Positions 58,931 through 64,000 of a stretch of 64,000 bases of DNA are shown in pieces (the stretch's first letter is position 1; every line of letters begins with the position of its first letter). The notes under the pieces are model-generated. The model did no database searches. It was not told where the DNA came from and saw nothing but the letters and a program-made list of their open reading frames with translations. Source of the stretch: Alphaproteobacteria bacterium (lineage in GTDB: Bacteria > Pseudomonadota > Alphaproteobacteria > UBA2966). The stretch spans positions 54,262-118,261 of the forward strand of contig JABIFY010000106.1 in NCBI GenBank assembly GCA_018650465.1, read 5' to 3'. Position numbers and translations under genes: made by a program.

Positions 58931-61900
58931 ACTTTCAGGCTTCAAACCTTCACGACTTGCTTTGCCAGTGCCTGATTTTCGGGTGTCAGCTCTCAGTGGG
59001 ATTTTATCTTCAGGTCGCTGGTTCCTGTTGACGCTGGCCTTCCTTTTGGCTGGTTGGGCAAATGTTCCTGCGTTGGCTGATGACGTAAAGGTACGGGCTT
59101 GGGCCCATCCAGGGTTTGCCCGGATAGTCTTCGACTGGCCAACGCCAGTTACGTTCAAAACCAACCGCAACGGTGACGTTCTGAACATTACATTCGCTCG
59201 GCCCATTACTGGCTCCTACCAATCCATTACCCAGCGGTTAACAGAATATGTCAGCAAATCCGCTTCTGGCAACGGTGGTACAGCAACAGTCTTGACCCTC
59301 CGCCCTGGAGTGTCTCTTCGCAAAGCATCGTCCAGTGGAAAAACTGTCATTGTGGACCTGGTTCGTGGCGCAAAATCAGGGCAGACAGCAGCTTCCGGTC
59401 CTGCAAAAAATGTCAAACCTTCCGGCAAAGCCATTGATGTGCGGGTTGGTGTCCATAATAATTATACAAGGATCGTTTTTGACTGGGCCCGGAATGTTGA
59501 TTATTCGGTCAATCGAAACGGTGACGCTGCAACCGTTGTTTTTAAACGTGGTGCAACGATCAATCTATCGAAAATAGAAAATAACCTGCCAGCGAGAATT
59601 TCATCTGCATCGACGACTACAGCAGGGGGAGAGGCCAAGGTTCAGTTGGGCCTTGCTTCTGGTGTCCGGCTGCGACACTTCAAAAGTGGGACAAAGGTTG
59701 TCGTCGATGTTCTGGGAGCTAATACAGAAACCAGCGCTAAAGCAGCTCCTCCAGCCAAGGCGGCTCCTCCAACCAAAACAGCGGTCACGGTCCCGACGAA
59801 GCCGGAACAAAAAGCTGCTGCACCAAAGCCCGCCGCAAAGAAAGGCGGGCCCAAAAGCTTGTTGCCGCAAGCCACAAAGCCAACTGCCCAAAAGGTTGAT
59901 ACGGCCAAAGTCGAAAAGCCAAAGCCTGCTCGACCAAAACAGGCTTCCCATGGCGGGCCACCGCCCACAGGTGAGACTTTGCGTGTACGGCTGGCTTCGC
60001 TGGAAGGCGGCGGCGGTCGGGTGTCCTTTGCCTGGAATGAACCGGTCGCAGCGGCAATTTTTTCGCGAGCAGGATATATCTGGGCTGTTTTTGATCGAGA
60101 AAACCCACTGGATATGGCGGCAATACCAAAATCACTGGAAGAAACAATCTTCCTTGCCGAACAAATCAAAATTCGGAACTACATGGTATTTCGCTTTCGT
60201 GTCCGGTCAGACCTGAAACCTGTGGCCCGCCGTCAGGGTCTGCGCTGGGCCATCGAATTCAGGGCATCAAACGTGCGTCCGGCCAAACCCGTGACGATCA
60301 AGCGGTCCGGGAAATCAGCCAAGGATACGATCATTCAACTCACCGGAGCCGCCGCCAACAAAATTCTCGTGCTGCGCGACCCTGAGGTCGGAGATGCCAT
60401 TCATGTTGCACCGGTACTGAACCCTGGCGTGGGCGTCGTGAACGCGCTTGATTTCGCCCAATTCCGTGTCCTCAGGTCAGCCCAGGGTGCGGCAGTCGTC
60501 CCCCGCGTTGATGATTTGCGTTTGTCGACCCGAAGAAAGGGGTTGCAGATTTCCATGCCGGGTGGCCTTGCTGTTTCTGCACCTAAACGCAAAAAACTGG
60601 GTGGCCTGAAGAATGGAGATGTGGAGGAAACAAGCGACGGCCCAGCCGCGAGAATTTTTAATTATGCTGGCTGGAAAGGAAAAAAGGGCCTTAGTTTCGA
60701 AGAGCAAAAACAGCTTCTTCAGGAAGCTCTGGCCAAGGTTCCTCGAGGGCGGCGCAACAGGGCCCGCTGGCCCTTGGCGCGCTTTTACTTTGCCAATCAA
60801 TATCTGGCAGATGCCAGTGGGGTATTGAATGTAATTGTTGCTAACGATCCGGCGTCTGTGGAAGATCCATCTTTCCGCGCTATTCGGGGTGCGACCAGAT
60901 TGCTGTTGGGCCGGGTCAAGGAGGCTGAAGAAGATTTGCTCGTGCCGGGCCTGAACGACGATCCTGAAATCTCTGCCTGGCGGGGTGCCTTGTTTGCTCA
61001 AAAACATGAATGGAAGCGCGCATACGACGAGTTCGTTCTGGCAGGTGGTGTGCCCGAAGCCTATTCCCAGAGAGCTCGTGTGTGGCTTCGCAAACGCGCG
61101 ACTGAAGCGGCTTTGCGGGCCAAAGACCTGGAAATGGTCAATAAATTATTGATCGCCCTGGCCCGTGAGGAAAATCTCAGGCCGCTGGATGTAACTGAAA
61201 TCCAGTTGTTGCGGGGCAAGGGATTTGAGGCTATTGGCGACCTCGACAAAGCGCTTGAAAATTATCGTGATGTTATGACGGCAGGGGTTCGTCCAACCGA
61301 GGCCCGGGCGAATTTTGCCAGGATCAATGCCTCCCTTGAAAACCGTGAAATGACCCTGGAGGACGCGACCGAAGAACTGGAACGTCTCAGGTTTTCCTGG
61401 CGTGGAGACGATTTTGAGTTCGAGCTATTACGACGTCTCGGTGACCTCTATCTCGATATTGGTGACTACCGGAAGTCACTTTCTGTGCACCGACTGGGTG
61501 TGACTTATTTCCCGAATTTGCCGGATACAAAAGTTGTCAGTCAGGAAATGAACGGAGTCTTTAAAAAATTGTTCCTCGACGGTGAAGCTGACGCCATGTC
61601 TGCGATTAGTGCTCTGGCGTTGTTCTATGATTTTCGCGAACTCACACCGATTGGTGAAGACGGCGACGAGATGATCAGGCAGTTGGCGACCCGGCTTGTA
61701 TCTGTTGACCTTTTGGACCAGGCAGCTCAGTTGCTCAAACACCAGGTTGAGTTCCGACTGAAAACTGTAAAGAAGGCACGGGTTGGCCTTCGTCTGGCTG
61801 TGATTTATATGTTGAACCGGAAATTCGACAAGGCTCTGAGCGTTATGAAGATCACGCGCTGGCGTAATCTGCCAGGCCCCCTGGCGTCGGAACGCAAGCA

Positions 61901-62357
61901 GGTTGAAGCCCGCATTTTGTTAAATCTGGAACAGCCGGAGGATGCCTTGCTGGCGTTGGTCGGCGATCAAACCGATGAGGCACATTTGATCCGAACAGAT
62001 ATTTATTGGGAGATGCGCCGCTGGAGCGATGTGGTTGAAACGCTGAATGAAATCCTCCAGGATTCCTGGAAAGGCCCACGGGCATTAACCCGGATTGAAC
62101 GTTCTTACGTCATGAAGCTGGCCGTGGCTTTGGCGCAAAATGAAGATGATGAAGGCATTATTGAATTGCGTCAAAAATACGCAAAGAAAATGAACGGTAC
62201 GCCTGATAGCGAAGGCTTTAACCTGATTACCAAAAAGATTGATCTGCGCACAACGGAATTCAGAAAAGTTGCCGGTGCCATCGCACAGATCAACACACTG
62301 GAAAATTTCATGACCAAATATCGTGAAAAACTGTACGGCAATCAGGTCGGAAACTAG
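58920..62357 (+). CDS. 1145-aa AMIN-domain and TPR periplasmic protein
   Basis: A signal peptide (LLTLAFLLAGWANVPALA, cut near residue 57) is followed by two AMIN-like repeats (VKVRAWAHPGFARIVFDW and IDVRVGVHNNYTRIVFDW), a Lys/Ala/Pro-rich linker (about 260-340), a third AMIN-like part (LRVRLASLEGGGGRVSFAW) and a long TPR-type alpha-solenoid from about 600. AMIN domains bind peptidoglycan or secretin-like partners. Start at 58920 gives an overlap with motB, so it is in the stator operon and may stabilise the motor in the periplasm (inference). Confidence 0.75.
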   Translation: MIHKLSGFKPSRLALPVPDFRVSALSGILSSGRWFLLTLAFLLAGWANVPALADDVKVRAWAHPGFARIVFDWPTPVTFKTNRNGDVLNITFARPITGSYQSITQRLTEYVSKSASGNGGTATVLTLRPGVSLRKASSSGKTVIVDLVRGAKSGQTAASGPAKNVKPSGKAIDVRVGVHNNYTRIVFDWARNVDYSVNRNGDAATVVFKRGATINLSKIENNLPARISSASTTTAGGEAKVQLGLASGVRLRHFKSGTKVVVDVLGANTETSAKAAPPAKAAPPTKTAVTVPTKPEQKAAAPKPAAKKGGPKSLLPQATKPTAQKVDTAKVEKPKPARPKQASHGGPPPTGETLRVRLASLEGGGGRVSFAWNEPVAAAIFSRAGYIWAVFDRENPLDMAAIPKSLEETIFLAEQIKIRNYMVFRFRVRSDLKPVARRQGLRWAIEFRASNVRPAKPVTIKRSGKSAKDTIIQLTGAAANKILVLRDPEVGDAIHVAPVLNPGVGVVNALDFAQFRVLRSAQGAAVVPRVDDLRLSTRRKGLQISMPGGLAVSAPKRKKLGGLKNGDVEETSDGPAARIFNYAGWKGKKGLSFEEQKQLLQEALAKVPRGRRNRARWPLARFYFANQYLADASGVLNVIVANDPASVEDPSFRAIRGATRLLLGRVKEAEEDLLVPGLNDDPEISAWRGALFAQKHEWKRAYDEFVLAGGVPEAYSQRARVWLRKRATEAALRAKDLEMVNKLLIALAREENLRPLDVTEIQLLRGKGFEAIGDLDKALENYRDVMTAGVRPTEARANFARINASLENREMTLEDATEELERLRFSWRGDDFEFELLRRLGDLYLDIGDYRKSLSVHRLGVTYFPNLPDTKVVSQEMNGVFKKLFLDGEADAMSAISALALFYDFRELTPIGEDGDEMIRQLATRLVSVDLLDQAAQLLKHQVEFRLKTVKKARVGLRLAVIYMLNRKFDKALSVMKITRWRNLPGPLASERKQVEARILLNLEQPEDALLALVGDQTDEAHLIRTDIYWEMRRWSDVVETLNEILQDSWKGPRALTRIERSYVMKLAVALAQNEDDEGIIELRQKYAKKMNGTPDSEGFNLITKKIDLRTTEFRKVAGAIAQINTLENFMTKYREKLYGNQVGN

Positions 62358-62480
62358 GCCGAAATCAAGTTAATTTTGGTCCCGAATTTGTCGAGCATTT
62401 TGTGGCATTGCGTGAGCATTTTGAGGGCTTCAGGCAGACAATCCGGACCTGAATGACGAACAATTAAGGTTAGAAACCCT

Positions 62481-63740
62481 TTAGGTCGATGGTCCTTCGA
62501 GGATAATGATCGAACAGGCCGCCTCATCAAATCCGATGACCCCGCCGCCATTTTCCGCCATGGCAATTTTCACGCCCTGGGCCTGACGGGCGCCGGCTTC
62601 ACCGCGCAATTGTGTGACCAGTTCATCAATCATGGATAATCCGGTCGCACCAACAGGGTGGCCTTTGGAAACCAGGCCGCCCGAAAGATTGATCGGGCGT
62701 TCACCGCCCAATTTGGTGGCACCGGATGCAACATATTTGCCGCCTTCGCCAATTTCGCAAAATCCCAGCATCTCGACCTGATAGATCTCGCAAAATGAAG
62801 TGGCATCGTGAAGTTCGACCACATCAATATCTTTCGGCGACAGACCGGATCGGGCATAGGCCTTTTCAGCTGCAACTGAACTGAGACCAGGTTCATCCAG
62901 ATCGCGGTATTTGCCGCCGGACAAAACACTGGCCCGGATTTTGATGGCTCGGGCCTGAACATCGGCTGGTAATTTTGCGAGATAAGCTTGTGAACAAATC
63001 AGGGCGGCGGCGGCACCGTCGCCGATGGGCGCGCACATGGACCGGGTCAGCGGGTAACTGATTTCGCGGTCCGCCAGGACTTCTTCTTCACTGACTTCAA
63101 AACGATATTGCGCCTTTGGATTGAGGCTGCCGTGATAATGGTTTTTTGACGCCCCCGCAGCGATTTGGGCCTGGGTGGTGCCATATTTTTTCATATGATA
63201 GGCCGCTTGCATGGCGTAGGTATCCATGAAGACGGTACCCTTTCTATTTTCCATATCAAAAGGCTTGCCGGATTTCTCGCCGGCCGCTTTATAATAGGCC
63301 TGCCATTCCTGTGGGTCGATCTGGTCGATGCCGCCATCGAAGATTTCCTGAACCTTCGCTGGATCATCAGCGATGAAGGTTTTTTCGACACCTATGGCGA
63401 GGGACAATTCCGACTGGCCAGAGATCACATCTTTCCATGCGCCGTGAAAAGCCATCGACGCTGTGGCACAGCCACCTTCCACATTGATGATCGGCACACG
63501 TTCGGGAAACAGACCTTCCTGCACCAGGGGCGTAAAACAAACCTGGCCCCGGATACAAGCCTGGCCAAAGGTGCCCATGCCGCAGTTGCCAAACCAGGCC
63601 TGTTCGATATCGGCACCATCCGTCAGAGCAGCATCAGCCAGCAATCCCATATAGGCTTCGCGCGTCAGTTCTTTAAAGGATGTGTCGGGTTTTTTGTTGA
63701 ATGGCGTGGAATAGGCGGCGATGACATAGGCGTCGGACAT
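62481..63740 (-). CDS. Thiolase-family acyl-CoA acetyltransferase
   Basis: The 419-aa product is a thiolase of the SCP2/lipid-transfer type: VEGGCATASMAFHG with active-site Cys near residue 88, ELHDATSFCEI, and a C-terminal GHPVGATG with His. The start at 63740 follows AGGAGC. It is convergent with the AMIN/TPR gene and likely unrelated to flagella. Confidence 0.88.
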   Translation of the reverse strand: MSDAYVIAAYSTPFNKKPDTSFKELTREAYMGLLADAALTDGADIEQAWFGNCGMGTFGQACIRGQVCFTPLVQEGLFPERVPIINVEGGCATASMAFHGAWKDVISGQSELSLAIGVEKTFIADDPAKVQEIFDGGIDQIDPQEWQAYYKAAGEKSGKPFDMENRKGTVFMDTYAMQAAYHMKKYGTTQAQIAAGASKNHYHGSLNPKAQYRFEVSEEEVLADREISYPLTRSMCAPIGDGAAAALICSQAYLAKLPADVQARAIKIRASVLSGGKYRDLDEPGLSSVAAEKAYARSGLSPKDIDVVELHDATSFCEIYQVEMLGFCEIGEGGKYVASGATKLGGERPINLSGGLVSKGHPVGATGLSMIDELVTQLRGEAGARQAQGVKIAMAENGGGVIGFDEAACSIIILEGPST

Positions 63741-63880
63741 GGGGGGCTCCTGTTGGGGTTGCTGGAGTTTTAGCACGACAATCTTTGCCTGTAACGAAGG
63801 ATTTAGAACTTTGAAGTGGTCAGCTCAAAGCCTGCCGGAAAGTCAGATTAATACGCTCGTCCCACAGTACCCGACTCTTT

Positions 63881-64000
63881 TCATAACACCAACTCTATCA
63901 ACGGTTTCCGAGGAATGTTTGGTTTGAATAAAGCCATCATATAGTCGCGGATTTCCAATTCAGACATTTTGACCATGGCTTTTCTGAAGGCATTGAGGCC
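63881..64000 (-). CDS. 3' end of a minus-strand gene running off the window
   Basis: On the minus strand the frame is open from base 64000 to a TGA at 63881-63883 and encodes 39 residues with plausible protein composition (for example SELEIRDYMMALFKPNIP). The 5' part lies outside the window and the family is not recognised. It lies upstream of and in the same direction as the thiolase gene, 140 bp away. Confidence 0.4.
   Translation of the reverse strand, partial: GLNAFRKAMVKMSELEIRDYMMALFKPNIPRKPLIELVL

Overview
The window reads as chromosomal DNA of a motile alphaproteobacterium, probably a Rhodospirillales-like lineage (inference, no rRNA here). The markers are the flbT-flaF pair, fliX, a short FlgJ without a muramidase domain, single-cysteine DksA, CheZ and short ~270-aa flagellins. 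No tRNA, rRNA, IS element or CRISPR array was seen.

Region 1 (1-17.1 kb) is an accessory glycan-type locus. It holds five radical SAM proteins, a GT2 glycosyltransferase, a CgeB-like protein and an RfbH-type 3-dehydrase that keeps His in place of the PLP lysine and the C-X57-C-X1-C-X7-C iron-sulfur pattern. It also holds a 2OG-Fe(II) oxygenase-like protein with a small LIC12192-type partner (both known from 'sporadic carbohydrate clusters'), two methyltransferases (one FkbM type) and an RmlD-like reductase. It looks like a pathway for an unusual, probably deoxy and methylated, sugar or glycan.

Region 2 (17.1-29.1 kb) is a flagellin island: a TPR-GT41 protein glycosyltransferase, then six closely related flagellins in two triplets, four FlaF paralogues interleaved with or following the first triplet, and a seventh divergent flagellin. 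The two triplets carry the same three central modules in a permuted order.

Region 3 (29.1-44.7 kb) is a long minus-strand operon with many overlapping genes: methyltransferase, NeuB-like synthase, TIM-barrel isomerase, SDR, a TPR-GT9 protein and three TPR-GT41 proteins. It converges on the flagellin island. Divergent to it are a NeuA-like cytidylyltransferase and a class III aminotransferase. This is most simply read as sugar-acid synthesis plus flagellin O-glycosylation.

Region 4 (44.9-58.9 kb) is flagellar: an 81-aa ORF, flbT, flaF, a FlaG-like gene, flgI-flgJ-flgN-like, fliX, dksA, flgF-flgG-flgA-flgH, fliL, a DUF6468-like gene, motE-like, cheY, cheZ and two tandem MotB-like genes. A 1145-aa AMIN/TPR protein, a thiolase and a partial ORF follow to the end.

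Five good sigma-54 (-24/-12) promoters precede flagellin 1, flagellin 4, the flbT operon, flgI and flgF. At two of them there is a CCCGGYA-N5-TGCCGGG palindrome upstream, which suggests a FlbD-type activator that links the late flagellar genes. A separate family of five GYGTTTCC...GGAAACRC palindromes lies around fliX/dksA and after one flaF copy.
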